Positions 35,336 through 49,184 are shown, counted from the first letter of the stretch. The stretch is 64,000 nucleotides of DNA from Sympetrum striolatum (GCA_947579665.1 OX388345.1:71663454-71727453); one strand, 5' to 3'. The notes: generated from the letters alone by a model not told the origin. Numbers and translations: made by a program.

Positions 35336-38300
35336 ATGGGTTTTGCCTTGGCTGTGTTAGGCTGCTATGTATTCACATCTTTGCTATTTTTTAAATATCC
35401 TCACCTTATTCACAAAGAAAGGAAACCAAAATTTAAGTGCAGGCATATAAGCCATCGCGGAGGTAAACCAGCTATGTGTTACTCCTATGCATTGCATGTT
35501 ACATTCGAATAAAATAGAACAACATATTACGACAGTTTTTCTTTTTAGGCGCTGGAGAAAATTATGAAAATACAATTGTGGCATTTAAAAGGTACGATTG
35601 AAGATTTCTGTATCATTTTGTTTGATGATTATGGTTGTTCACTCAGCTGCTTTTAAAATTTCAGAGCGGTGGATTTGGGAACAGATATGTTAGAACTAGA
35701 TTGTCATTTGACCAAGGATGGAAAAGTAGTTGTCTCTCATGATTCTAATCTTCTTCGCTCGACGGGCGTAAACAAAGATATATCTCAACTTAATTATGAG
35801 GACCTACCACTTCTCCGGACAGAGCTGCCTCTAGACTTTGATCCAGGTAAATCAAGGCAATCTTGTGGTAAGGTTATCTCAATATATTAAGTTTTTTATT
35901 CAAGTTCAGCCTCTATCCTTTCAACAAACAACTAATTATACATTCAGCTTCTTTTTAAAATAGAAGAAGTTTTTTGTCATTTCTGCATAACTTTTTGCAA
36001 TTTGTGTGATTAATCCCTCAGTTTAACGAAATTAAATTTTCTAATGAAACGTGAAGTATTCTAGAAATTGCTCATTCGCTGCCAAATTCATCATTTCATT
36101 CTTGTTTTCCTTGATGTAGGATAAAACACCTTAAGTACTGAGGTAAACTGGTAAGACTTACCCTTATTAATAATCACAGAGAACCAGTAGCTAAAATTGT
36201 ACTGTTAACTAATGCTGTTAAGCTTGAATATCAACTTAAAACATAGCTTGCAGAAATGTCATCAAATTTAAGAGCTTCAAGTAACCAGAAAAACCTTCTT
36301 CCTCCTATTGCATTTCATAGAAAAGCTTCAGCTTTGCTATTGCATTATGACTGTAGTTATAGATTGTTTCACATCGAAACTTAAATTATGAAATCATTAT
36401 AGAGATTTGATGCTTTCTTGGAAAATTGCTTGTATGAGATTTTCTTCGGTTAACACAGGTAAGTTGCAGTGACCATGAATTTGCCCAGTTGCTTTTCATG
36501 GTGACCACAACTTTTAACTGGGTGTTTTTTGAGAAAATTTCATACAATAAAAGCATTGTTTGCAATGGTGAAATTTTCTAAATATTATTTGATTATGTAT
36601 GTATGTAATGAAAATCTTGAGCAAAATATGTACTGTTGTGTGGTTCTAATATTGCAAATTGGTAAGAATAAAATAATTTTATAAGAAACCTGAATGGCTT
36701 TCATTTTTCTTTAATTTTTTTCACCCTCAATGCTTCCTTGAAAGAAGGTATAGATTGTTCATATTTTAAATTCATCCATTTCTTTTGGTAAACTAATGAA
36801 AACATATACCAACAAATATAATTTTTATGAATTACGGTTACTTTGAAATTTTAATGTAGTTATGAATCATCCTTTCCTAAGACTTGGACAATCTTTACAG
36901 TTTTCAGATGGGAGTAAAAACGGAGTTCAATCTGAAACAGAAGTATCATGAAAAAGAAATTCCTCAGATGTCGTTTTGTTTCACCATTATTTAGATAAAT
37001 CTACTAGACTTTTGCTTACATCGCTTCACTGCATTAAATAAGTCTTTTTCTTTCCTACCTTAGCCAGGTGGATTCGGTGTGTTTTCTTGAACATGACACC
37101 TCATTTCCCTCTTCATAAAATATTTTAAAGTGAATAATTAATAGTTTCAGAATAATCATTATTACGAATTATTTTGTTTAAACGACATTTGCTTGTTCTT
37201 TGCATGTTATTTGGCTTCTGTAGTTGATCTATCTCCTAAACAATTGTTATGCTTTATTAGTTTTATTGAAGTTCCATATAGCAATTGTTACTCTCCTTAG
37301 TTGTTCATAAAATATTGATTTTTCAGTTCCCAGCTATTTTAAAGTAGATGGAAAGCACAAAATTTCATCTTCCATAGTGAACATAATGAGATATGCTACT
37401 GCGTTGGCTGGTCATGCAAAATTACATTGATATTTATTGGGTAAAAGACAGGTTGACCAATTTTTTCACTGATTATTGCTGAACAAAATATTTTATCATC
37501 ATTAAATGCAGTCCATGTAATTCTCAATCATAGGAAGGAAAGGCTTAATCTAAAATAGAATCCTTTTTAAATAAAAATGACTTCATATCTTAACGATCCA
37601 TTTATAATGCTCAATCATAATGAAAAATTTGATAATGCAGTACTGTACAAATTATGAAAATTTGAAGTGTTGTTAATTTTAATAATCATAAGTTACCTTT
37701 TTAAAATCTCAGTAATGAGTATATTAAACCATTTTTCTTCTTAGTGAATTTCAATTTCAGATTTTTCAAAAGATTATGAGAAGAGAAAAATATCAAATTT
37801 TTTAAAATTTACCATTAATTATCTGATACTACTTGTTAATTTGAAACAAAACATCTTTCTTATATCAGTCTACAAAATGCATGAGAATGTCTTCCATCAT
37901 AAGAAATTTCTCAGCAGAATCTATCAATGATATATTTTTTTTAATCATCCCCATCATATATTCAAGTTATCTTCTTCATATTATCATTCATTGCTGTAAA
38001 ATGTTTTTTCAACTATTAAATGAAAATTATTGCTTCAAAGCTTGGCAAAGACGATTTAATAGTAACAAGGTAACAATTTAGTTAATATATTATATTTATA
38101 CAATCTTCAGCTACTCCCTGTTAACTGGCCTCCATATCCCTCTCAAGATCATATGCACCTCCATCAAAGAGCATATGAAGTGATTGATATTGAATCAATC
38201 AATTTGGCTTATTATAGTCTCCATGCTTACTCTTTCACGGCAGGATTAAGGAATTTTTTAATAATTATGACATACTAGCTTATATATTATTCAAATTACA

Positions 38301-41300
38301 TTCTTGACATTAAATTAAGAAGTTTCTTTATTATTTTGGAGAACTAAGAGAAACCCTTGATTTCAATTTCAAATGTTACATCCTACTCCACATTTCATCG
38401 ACTGTTTAAGAGCTAAAACATGTTGTGGGGTTAATGATATGCTTGGTATTCTTTCTTCAATCAAGTTGCAAGCTATACATATTGGGTGTATCTATAATAT
38501 CTGCAAATATTTCTATGCATCTCAACCATTTTTCTGAAGATCTAATTATTATGCAAGCACATAAATGCCAATGATTTCCTGCATTAAACACACTTTTGGA
38601 TGAAAAGTGAAGAGAGTAATAATGACATCTAAATTTCATAACTCTTTCTTTGATAATTTGGTTGTTACTCAATATATTTACTTCAAAACCTACCGTAATA
38701 TTCATTTGGTTATTCGTTAAAACATTAGTGAGAAAAGGATTGATTTGAGTGAGAGAGGCTTTTTTTATAAATACCTTTCAAATGTTTCCATAAGCTTAGT
38801 GCCTGAAAAGTGGATGAGGGATTGTTTTTCTCTAGGTGGTATATCTTTCCTTTAAAGGTTATTCATTATAATTCTCCTTTGTGATAACCAAATGGAGAAT
38901 ATATTTTGAAATCACACACACAGAGAAACAAAGTTAGAGGAGGAAACATTTACAATTATTTTGTCAAATAAATGTTATTATAAGAAGTTAGTGAACTGAA
39001 GAATTTGTGAAACATTAAACTAAGAGAGTTACCGCCATATTTTTATGTTCCATAAATTTTTAATACTTGTCTCATTATTTTTCATGAAGCTGTCCCTGGT
39101 TATTTTCCCTCTGTTTATCAAAATAAGCTTTACTTTCCGAAGAATATTTAATGTTTTTCACTACAACAGAAGTTCGCCTTAGAAAGTAGGTTTCGCCAAA
39201 ATTATGTGGTCTTAGTTTTGAATTTTAACTGTAAAATATATTATTTTTTCTGTTTTGTAAGATCTTCAGTCATTTTTGTCTCATCTGTGTCACAATTACA
39301 CGAGATGGTAATGAACTCTGACTTTATCTTCTTGCTAATGCAGAATCATGTTGTAGAATAATCCAACTGTGATAAACCTGCCTCTAATATAAAGTAGACC
39401 TTTGTAATTATTACACCATCTCTTGAGGAGACTGGGGAGAGATTCCTCATATTTCAGCTATGATCTCAGTAAATCAGGAAATGTTTTCTTACAGATAATA
39501 CTTTCCAAGGCTCAGGACACGAAGAGGAGCGGAAGATAGCATTGCTGGAAGATGTTTTTAAAGCCTTTCCAAATGTTCCTGTAAACATAGATGTTAAAAC
39601 AGGGGATGACAAGTTAATAAATGAAGTCTCAAGATTAATTACTGAGTACAAACGAGAAGACTTGACAGTATGGGGAAATTTCAACGAGGCAATCACTATG
39701 AAATGTTACCAAAAGGTAAGCGAAATTCTATGAGGAAGGTATTTCTCCTCAATTTCATGGACTTAAAACTTAATTCGATTTTGTAGACTTAAGCTAGCCT
39801 GTAATAAAATCAACTAATTTTTATCTTATTTTAGAATCCAAAAGTCAACTTATTTTTCTCTATGCAAGGAGTAATGCACCTGGTTTTATTGTTGTATTCT
39901 GGACTTCTTCCCTTTTTCCCCTTGAAAGAAACCCATTTGGAGATATTTTTGCCATCCATTTACCTCAGGTAAGGAATTATATTAATGTTTTTACCCCAAA
40001 TATGCAAACATCTCCAGTCAGGTAACATAGGAACCTAGTGCATTTTCTTGGAAGCAAGTAAATCTAGATCCATCAAGCTTTTGTGCTTAGCATCATGCAT
40101 ATGCACATTTAACCTCACTTTTATTTAATATTTAAACTTGTTACAATTATAATATAATTTTCAATATATATATATATATTATATTTTGTTTATCTTTAAA
40201 CAATAAATACTTAACAGTCAGTCAATAAGTACTTAACAGTACTTACAAAATAGATGTATGGGAGACAGAACTTTAGTGAGAATGCAACATTAATTTTCAA
40301 TTGATATTAAGTTATAGGAACAGTATTATATACTTAAGGTGATATGCTAGGGAAACTGAAATTTTTTTATCAGCATTATCAATATTAAATTGAGATTGAA
40401 GCAAAATATAAGCTATTGTCTGGTACAAGAAAAGCTTTTTGATACTTCAATTTAGTCTGTGCCGAATCCTTCCTCGTGACAGTAGGAGCAGGCCATATTA
40501 GGAATTTAAAAACCTTAAATAATAAAATTTTTAATTATTTTTTAAATATAATTTTTTTTAAATAAATCTTTCCTATTATGAATCCATTTTTCAAACACAA
40601 TCTTAATATTATCTTTTGAAGGGATTTTTCCTTAGTTTCCTTATGATGCCCAAAATATGCTTAAATTCTTAAATACTTATATTGTAATTAATATTTTACC
40701 AAATAAAATTATGGGCATAATACATTTGTTAGTTTTAATGATATGTGACACACTGTGTACACAAAAGCAACCAATCATTTAATTGAAATCAAGAATACCA
40801 AATGGGTAGTCATTTTTTTATTATATTAACATTATTTACTTACATTTACTTTTAAATAATGTTCAGATCACTTTTATCTTATTTTTGTTGTTTATTTTCT
40901 CCAAATTATCGTGAAACCTCATAATCATGATGATTTCAAAATTTTAAGTAGCTACTGAGGGAAAGCTTAGCAGTTCATCAAGGTTGGTGCATAGAGGATG
41001 CAGCAGAACATTATGTATGACGAGGAAATACGGAAGGACTCTTATTTCTGTTACCTACTTCTTTCTATAGTTTTTGTGAGTAGAATTTTATGCATTGATC
41101 GTCTTGAATTTTATATTTCTCCATTGATGCTCATGAGAGCTCAGCGTCATCAGAGTGAATGTGTCTCTTATGATTCCTGTCAACAACCTTTACTAAAATA
41201 TCATATAAAATTATGATTATTTAACCTGTTTTTAAAAGCTACTCATTGCTGTCTTCATTCCTAGATCTAAAATTCATAATTATCTTATTAAATAACCTTA

Positions 41301-44300
41301 AATTAAATCTTATAGATACCGTCTATAAAAATTCAATAACTACTTCTACTGTAAAAATTTATTCTGCTCTTACTTGATCTCAAGAAACACTCTCTCACTA
41401 TCATTTCAACTGGGATTTGGTTTGCCCAACATATTTGCTGCCCCTAATGACGAATTTCTTGTTTTGAATTTTATGAAATGGATCCCATTATAAATAATAT
41501 TGTAAAATTAAGTTTTCGAATTACCAAAGTATAATATAGGTCTTATGAGGACCAAGAGCTAGCACATCTATTATACATCATATTGTTGATACATGGTCAG
41601 CATATTGACTCTCATACCACTTTGTATTGGCTTTTCTACGCACACCTTTTATGACATCTATCAACATTATGGCTAAGAGTCAAACCCAGTACCACTTTCT
41701 ACTATGGCAAAAGTCACTCCCTTTGCAGTTCAGGGACCATTTCATAATTCAGTGTCTGTAAATTAAATATCTTGCTAGATAAAATATCTTTTTTATCAAG
41801 ACAAGGTTAGATCACCCACAGATAATATCCCAGGGAGTATATTATCCTATGGAAAAACTACCATTCTCAGTGGCAGCAAATATATCATATATGTCTGGAG
41901 TTTGGAATTAGACACTACAAATTGCTTCATCTTAATCCCAATTATTTATTGTAAAGTTACTCTTGAAAGGTAAATCAGTTAATTTCTGCTCTTCTGAACC
42001 TTTATAATTCAAATTTTATTCCATCATAAAACATTACTAATGTACAAGAGGTCTGCATGGGCCGGGCCTAGGCCCACTGGCCAGGCTTAGGCCCATGAAT
42101 AGCTTGGTAAGGAAAGAATCATTTGTTCTTAAAAGGCATTAATTTCTAGCTTAGGTGCAGAGACCTCTTAAAGTTGCAACGGAATGCTGAGATGAAATGT
42201 CTAAGTTCTTCGAAGTTTATATCCAAAGTAGAGGGCTCCTTTCATTTTTACAACACGAAGACAATGGTAATATCTCCCAGCTCTTTGGCATTTATTTTTA
42301 AAGAGAGAACCCAATCAGTTTCTTATCTCAAAATCCTAAAGCTGGGTTTCCACATGCAATGATTACTGGCTCCAGTTGACTAGTGTATGGAAACACCCAA
42401 AATCAATTGGTGCCAGTAACCCTTGCGCCAGTAAAAGTAGAAAGGAGTTCAACTTACTGGCACCAGTAGACTTCCCCCACCTCTGTGTTCCTTCGCATCT
42501 TTAAACTTGCCCTTATCAATCGATTGATTACTGTGCATATGATCAAGCACTGAAGCCATCACATGGCAACACTCCATCTTAGGAATGGTATCAGAAAAAT
42601 CAGTCATAATTTTCATGAAAAAATGATTTATTGGAACAACTAGTTATAACTCATCGAGTCATCATAAGGTTCTAAAATCACAGTCCTTAAGAAGAAAAAT
42701 ACTGCCGCCAGCAATCATTGCATGTGGAAACCTAGCTTTATTTGTAAGCAAAATACTTTAACCTGGGGTCATCTGACCTCACCGTTCTTTGTTCACAAGT
42801 ATCTTCGAAAATTACTCTTTCTCTACAAGCTGCAACTTCTATAATTAACGCATATTAAGTTATTTTTACTTTTCATTTTGATATTTGATTTTTGTTTCCA
42901 ATTTCTTATGTTTTGACATCATCCCCTGTTTTATAAAATTTTCTTGTATTAACAACTTTTTTTTCGCTGTAGACCATCATGAAACGAAATTATTTATTCA
43001 TTTTCGTTTAATTTAGTTTCTAAATATGTTTTGGCATTACCAACAAAGTAAAATAAATAAATGTATAACAAAATCACAACGAATAATTCCAGGGCGATTC
43101 AAGGAAACTTTGGGCTCAGGTTGGCCTTAGGAATGAAAATTTGTTTCTACGTTCGAGCCAGGCTGGGCTTAGGCTCAACAACGAGTGGGCTGGGCTTGAG
43201 TTGAAGTTTTTGGCCCATGCAGACCTCTATAATGTACGCAGATGCATTTCTGTTACAATCGATAATTACGCCTGTTTTTCTAACACAACAATTTCAGCAA
43301 AAATTATGGTGATGGCAAACTAACTTAACTTTTTATGTTACTTTGTTTAGGTATTTTGTGGTTTTGAATTCACAGTCAGCAAAATATTTTCCATGGTTGC
43401 CACTTTATGTAAAATACTCTCTTTAATTCACTTACTAATTAAAATTATGTGTAGATTTTTGATGGTGCGATTGGTTGAGGTGTGTAAGTCATAATAGTAT
43501 AATATGAAAGAATTGGTTAGTTGATGTAATGCCAGTTTTCCTAACTTTACCTTCTATATCCTTTAAATCTAATTTGAAATAAAAGGGTCACTAGAATAGT
43601 GAATGAAGGATTTAAGATTTTCTATCTTGATTTCCATTGCATTAAATTCTTTTTATTTAAATATTTCTTAGAAGTTCTCTTGTGTATTATCTTATTAGCT
43701 GTGATTTTAATCACTGTAGCATTAATTGTGTTAAATGATTTAGTCTGTGTTATTAATTATTTAATCACTTTCTTGCATTATTTGATCAGCTTTCAATATT
43801 GTATTAGATGTGGGTTAAGAGATTCTTTTTGACTGTTTAAATTATTAATTAATTGAAATAGACATTTTTGTGTGCTGTGTTAAACCTGATGCTTCTGATT
43901 CTGAAGTGTATGCCATTTAACCATGTGATATTCCTTATCAAGGCAAAACTAGGTACTGTTTAGGCAGTGGATGGTTTGTGCTTACATTCTAAAAATATTG
44001 CTGGATATGAAGGTATCCTTAACTTCTTTTATGTTTACTACTTTCTAACTAATTACTTTACTCGTAGCCTTAGAGAAATTAAGTTATTAAAAGGGACTAT
44101 GGAACCACATTGTTTCAAATGAACTCCTTTAATTGATTAAAAGTATCTACGTGTCTTTGAATGGGTTACATACTGAGTACCTTTAATTGTATTCATTATG
44201 ATATCAAGATTATATCTCTCAAGATTTCTTGTAAAAAATAGAAATCTCAGGTTGTTATAAGTTCCAATTTTTTTTCAGTCATTCACTTCATGATATAATC

Positions 44301-45556
44301 AATGTATATTTACACACTATCAATGTAAGAGAAGTGAATTCAATTTAAAATTTTAGTGATTTTGATTGATAATAAGTTTACACTATATCTCCAATAAGAA
44401 GTTGACTACATTCTCTCTTGAAATTATATCCACAAGAGCAAAATTTGTCAATTTCATTACACATTTTCTTGCATCCATACATACTATTGGTCACAGTCTA
44501 AGTATATTCTTAACCTTTACAGAAAAAGAAGCAGTCCCAGTGCTGCCTATCTTCCATTTCAAACACTTATGGTTCGCTTGATTGACTTCATGGTTATGAG
44601 GAAGTCTTTATTTGAGCATTTAAGCAAAAGAGGAATTCATGTAAGTTTCTAAATGTGGGAAATATTTTATTTTTAACTGCCATCATTATTTTGCTTTCAT
44701 TCCCAAATTTAGATTTAGAACTTATTGATAATTATATTGACTGAAGAGTTTTTGTAATCCATTGTGTACGTCATTTTGTCGGTATCTTGGAATTGTGCAA
44801 AAGAAAATACTTGTTAGAGCTGTGAGGAAATTTTTTATCAAACTGCGAGTCACGTATAAGTTACACATTTTTAGTAAATTTCCATACCCACTGTTCAGAA
44901 ACTCCATTAGGATTGTCTTAATTCATGCAATTCTAGTACTACAATTAGAGTTAGTGAATAAAATTTGTAACCACATGATTCTCAGCTAAGTAGTATCACT
45001 CTTCATGTTGCAAATGCTAGTGAAACAAGGGCACTTACTATCTTTTTCCTTATATATGGTTATAATATAATATAGTTTTTATTTTCCATAAGTAGAGCAC
45101 ATATTGAATGCATTTATCAAAAATAGATAAATACATACATACATATATGTATAGAAAAATAACAAGGTGGGTACTATTTTTTTCAGGAAATTATATTCTG
45201 CCAACTGTTTTGTTGTGTGTTTGCAAAATGAAACATCTTACAAATATATTATCCTTCTTTTAAATGCTCCAGAGAGGATTTCTACTTCATCTCAGCTGCA
45301 TCCTTTAAGTCCAATTAGCATTTGCAGCTGAAATAAAATGTCACAAACTACATTATGTGTTTTGCATTTATGAAAATCATTTTAGCTTCGGGAAAAAATA
45401 ATATTTCTTGTTTTTTTACATTCCCAGACATACCTATGGGTCCTTAACTACGAAGATGAGTTCAAATCTGCATTTGAAATGGGAGCTACAGGTGTTATGA
45501 CAGATTATCCAGCAAAGCTAAAGAAGTTTTTGGCTGAAAATCCTCAGTATAAATGA
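35336..45556 (+). CDS. GDPD1: Glycerophosphodiester phosphodiesterase, GDPD1 type (lysophospholipase D family)
   Basis: Exons: 35336-35462, 35549-35591, 35665-35846, 39495-39715, 39835-39968, 44523-44640, 45428-45556; 954 nt, 317 codons, consistent phases; human GDPD1 has about 314. The start MGFALAVLGCYVFTSLLFF is a membrane anchor, as in the vertebrate protein, and no other Met lies upstream in frame. The GDPD barrel follows, with catalytic and metal-binding residues HISHRGGAGENYENT (His40, Arg41), MLELDCH (Glu67, Asp69) and VVVSHD (His82). A hydrophobic stretch (MHLVLLLYSGLLPFF) in exon 5 matches the family's second membrane-associated segment, and the end (GATGVMTDYPAKLKKFL) is typical. 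By family knowledge it hydrolyses lysophospholipids such as lyso-PE/N-acyl-lyso-PE, giving lysophosphatidic acid type products. GDPD3 is a close paralogue in vertebrates, so the symbol stands for the GDPD1/3 group. Confidence 0.93.
35847..39494. other. GDPD intron 3
   Basis: 3.65 kb AT-rich intron. Apart from the hairpin at 36430-36547 I see no element with recognisable ends. The short frames at 37881 and 38457 have no supporting features. Confidence 0.6.
36430..36547. repeat. 118 nt imperfect hairpin (foldback MITE or RNA hairpin)
   Basis: The left arm, starting TTGTATGAGATTTTCT and ending GTGACCATGAA, pairs with the right arm (read inward TTGTATGAAATTTTCT ... GGTCACCATGAA-like) around a loop near 36480-36490. 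The arms are about 50 nt with internal bulges. It could be a tiny foldback MITE or fold as an RNA hairpin if transcribed in the GDPD intron. Confidence 0.5.
40163..40180. repeat. (TA)n microsatellite
   Basis: Run of TA dinucleotides in GDPD intron 5. Confidence 0.7.
42046..43229. mobile_element. hAT-type DNA transposon, 1.18 kb, with exact 8 bp target duplication
   Basis: TAATGTAC occurs at 42038-42045 and again at 43230-43237. Between them the ends are inverted: left AAGAGGTCTGCATGGGCC; right read inward TAGAGGTCTGCATGGGCC, differing only at the outermost base. An 8 bp duplication with such termini is diagnostic of the hAT superfamily. Subterminal regions are rich in GGGCC/GGCTGGGC motifs on both sides. 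There is no transposase frame, so it is non-autonomous. It lies in GDPD intron 5 and contains another element (42337-42740). Confidence 0.85.
42337..42740. mobile_element. Palindromic MITE nested in the hAT element
   Basis: 34 bp inverted ends at 42337-42370 and 42707-42740 match at 32 positions; both contain GGTTTCCACATGCAATGATT. Inside are several copies of the motif CCAGTA/TACTGG (for example 42415, 42434, 42463). TA could be the target duplication, but the TAAAGCT at the very end is itself part of the inverted repeat, so the exact ends are uncertain. Confidence 0.7.
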
Positions 45557-46581
45557 GTGTACTTGTCAGCAAATGGATCGATGATGACTGTAGCCATTTT
45601 CCCACAAGATTTTCCCAATCAATTTACAAGATCATATTTTAAGGCTACAGCTGTGATTATTGTGAAGCGGTGGATTTCGAATGTCGCTCTCCAACTGAAA
45701 GAATATGCGTTCCATGAATCTCGAAATATTTCATAGACAATACCTGCTTTTACATAGTGAGAGAGAATGAAGCCAATGTCACCCACAAGTAGTGAGCATT
45801 TGTGTTGATAAAATTTCATATTTTATCATCCCCATATACCTATCATAATTTAGGCAAGTAAGTTGCTCTGTGTGTTATATTTTGATTTTAAGTGAGAGGA
45901 GAAAATAGTCTGAATGTCAATTTAGAATTTATTTTTGTAGCTTTTTCCACAGGTGTATCTGCTTTTTTCGTCGCAGTTAATTCCTAAGAGGGAATACCAA
46001 CCTCTTACTTTATTATTACTGATAAGTATCATCATGAGTATTTACAAGCATTTTAGATGCCTTTGTTGTTTGTAGTGTTGTTATTTTTCAATAATATTGA
46101 GTTAATTGAATAATTATTGTAATTATGTAATTAAATTTTATGGTATTGTATGGTAAATATATGTCAGACATATTGGTGAGAATCATCATAGCAAATGAAA
46201 ATGTACTAAACATATTGCTTTAACAGTAATCTTTTCAATGCTTATGTGCCATATTACATATGTAATATTTTTATATTTATCTTTATTATTTGTTTGATTC
46301 AGTTCCTTAAGGAAGAACTAAAATATTAGTGGTTGTAACTTGACTAGTCTGTTTGTTACTGTAGCGTGCTAATTTATCATGCAAAATGATAGTTCTATGT
46401 CTTATCGAGAATATTTTATTTTGGTCATAGACTTCAATATCTGTGCATACATAGTTATAATGCATGGATTACATGATCATAGAGAGTTTTAGATTGTTAT
46501 AAAACCTTTGTTTAAATGATTTTATGACTTCACCTAATTTCTACTAGTCTTTTGAATTTTGATTCAATTATCTATCTAGAG

Positions 46582-46740
46582 CAGTGGTTCTCTAAATTTC
46601 TTGCACTGTGTCCCTTATCTCTCTTATTTAATCTTTTTCGCAATAAAACTTTGTTGAAGGTGTATTTTGGAAGACCATCCAGTATGCCTTGGAAACCAAA
46701 AGATGCTTACCAAAGCACAGTCAAGCCTTTTCTATCATAA
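46582..46740 (+). mobile_element. hAT-type terminus, partial
   Basis: CAGTGGTTCTCTAAATTTC begins at 46582, a typical hAT end, preceded by ATCTAGAG, which fits the nTCTAGAn target preference known for some hAT groups. No matching right end or second ATCTAGAG was found, so the copy is truncated or diverged and the right boundary is arbitrary. Confidence 0.5.
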
Positions 46741-48096
46741 TTAACTCATACGGTGACGATTAAATGCAGACTCTTAGCTGCTATGACTGAAGGGATTAAA
46801 TTAAGTCATAGAAAATTATGAAATGACCTATTTTCCACTTGAAAATGTGATATGATGTAGTTCATTTTTCATCAATGATCTATATACATAGCAAGCAGGA
46901 AGTTAGTGAAGGACAATCAGTGATTGAGGCAGAAGGGGTTTTTACAGTGAATAGTTTTTGTAAAATGAAGGTTAATATCATTAAGAGGAAGAAATGAAGA
47001 GCTTCTGGGATATTGGTTATTGAAGGCATAATTAAGCTATATTTTTGTTTATCAGCATATCTTAATCAGGTCTTTTTGATTGGTCAAGTTTAATTGTATC
47101 GTTTTTGCCTATGAACCAAATCAAGTTCGGAGTAGTAAACTACCTGCAATTGTTATGACAGTATTTAGACTACTCATTTCTTGTATTAGTTGCTTGAATA
47201 TGTGAATTAATGGCATTTTCTCGTAGAAAGACCTGGCCTTCAGTGACCTTTTATATTCTGCATTGACAGGGTTATAAGCAAGCAGTAAATCTAGGAAAGG
47301 TATTAACCAATGCAGGAGTAACTTTTCTAGACCATGACATGTATTGATTTTGCTAGTCTTATTTTCATACATCCTTATTCAAAATAAGGTAATACTAATA
47401 TTCTGAAGGTAACTGCTATTTGCAAACATATCATCTGTTCCTCATTTGAAAATACTCCCTCTTTTAAGATTTTATTTCTGAGTATTTACTTATTGTTCAT
47501 TCTATTTTTCTCATGTATGATCGAAAAATTATTAATACTCCAAAAATAGGAAATTTTAATTAAATCTGTATTTTATCGATTACATTTGCCTGCCAGGTCT
47601 GTAATTTTTCTGTTTTCCTCTTCCTATCATCATCCAACTTGTTCCATTAACTCCATCCATCATAAACCTATATTTTTTAATAATTAAATAATCCGCTAAT
47701 ATGTGAGTAGCAATCAAGATTGCATTATTAATAAGCTTTTGACTGTGATTTTCCCTACCACAAGAGAAATTATGTTGATAATTGTAAGGTTTTTATCTAT
47801 GTTAATTACTGTTGCACTAATGTTGTAATTTTTTTCTGAAAATATATCAAATTGTGAGCAAATGAAAATTGTGGTTTTCTCTTGATTAGTTCACAGACAA
47901 TTCCATTGCCATTTTCTTTGTGAATGAATAAGTCTCTAAGAAGTGCTTACTCCCCAAGTAATTTCATTTTTATTGATATGTCCCATATTCTTGCATTAAT
48001 TGCAGTTCCTCATCTCAAACAATTTAATAGCAGCATTTGCAATGTTTCTTATCATCTCCCAATCCCTGTTAATGAATTCCACATTTGCCTCACATC

Positions 48097-48684
48097 TAGG
48101 GTTACCAGATGCTCCGAGTCAAAAAAGCGGACATTCCACGACCCCCCCCCCCCCAATTACTAATCGAAAAATGAAAAAAAAAAATTACAATTGTAAAATT
48201 TAAAAAATAATAAAAAATTAAAAATTTATCAAAAAAGCGTTACTTACTCGTTGAGCCTCGAACCACAATAGTTTTTTTCTAGTGTCTACCAACTGTCAGG
48301 CTAAAAATATAATAATAACAATAATTTATTGATCATTAATTGTTACAAAACACAATAGATCTCGTCATAAAATAAGTAATTAAAACACTACTTCATTAAA
48401 ATTAAGGTAAAAAATTCACTTATTGAATACAATGGTTTAGAAATTAACCAGTTAAAAATTATGTTGTTAAATTTTACATCATTGCACTGCACTGCACCTA
48501 CAGGCAGTGCATTGAAAATTTTTATACACAAATTAGAATGTGTGTTTTGGACAATCTGAAGTACTTGGTGAAAGATTGTGTATAATGGAAATATGTATAA
48601 AAAATAGTGGATTGAGAGAAAAAAGCGGACATTTCAGTAAAAAAGCAGACACGGGACAGAAAAAGCAGACGTCTGGTAACCCTA
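48097..48684. mobile_element. 588 bp hAT MITE with perfect ends and 8 bp target duplication
   Basis: CTCACATC is present at 48089-48096 and 48685-48692. The element starts TAGGGTTACCAGA and ends with its exact inverse, TCTGGTAACCCTA. Both subterminal regions carry AAAAAAGCGGACATT-type motifs in inverted arrangement. A run of 14 C lies at about 48142-48155. No coding potential. The intact target duplication and termini suggest fairly recent insertion. Confidence 0.88.
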
Positions 48685-49184
48685 CTCACATCTCATTATA
48701 ATCTCTCCAAATTCTTGATCTGTTTAAAGAAATATATTTCTTGCTCAATCCAGCAAATATATGTCATCATAATGAAAATCTTGACTTCAAATAATTTGCT
48801 GTTTCATTCATAATTGAGTCAATTCTACAGTGGAAGGGAAGAGTAGAGGAATGGTTCAATTGCAAACATGTAATGCAATGAATGCAATAAATCATTCAAC
48901 TTTCACAGATGGATGAATTGTAACATTGTTGTAATTTTACAAATTTAATACTGATATAGTTACAGTAGAGTAAAATAAGTAAAGATGGTGGTAATAAATC
49001 ATGGTAGATTCTTATTTATTCTAAGTAGGCCAGTTATACACATATTTTACTTTGAGAAGTTAACTTAATTAATTCTTCTAATAATAGAGAAGACCAAATA
49101 AAAAAAATAGTAAAAATTGTTTATCATCATCCAACATAACCATGTGCCATAAGTAGAGCTTCATCGTGGAAAGTGAAATTATTT

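Larger units (their letters stand above)
39969..44522. other. GDPD intron 5
   Basis: 4.55 kb intron, the largest in this gene. It contains the hAT element and its nested MITE and a TA microsatellite; the rest is AT-rich and shows nothing recognisable. Confidence 0.6.
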
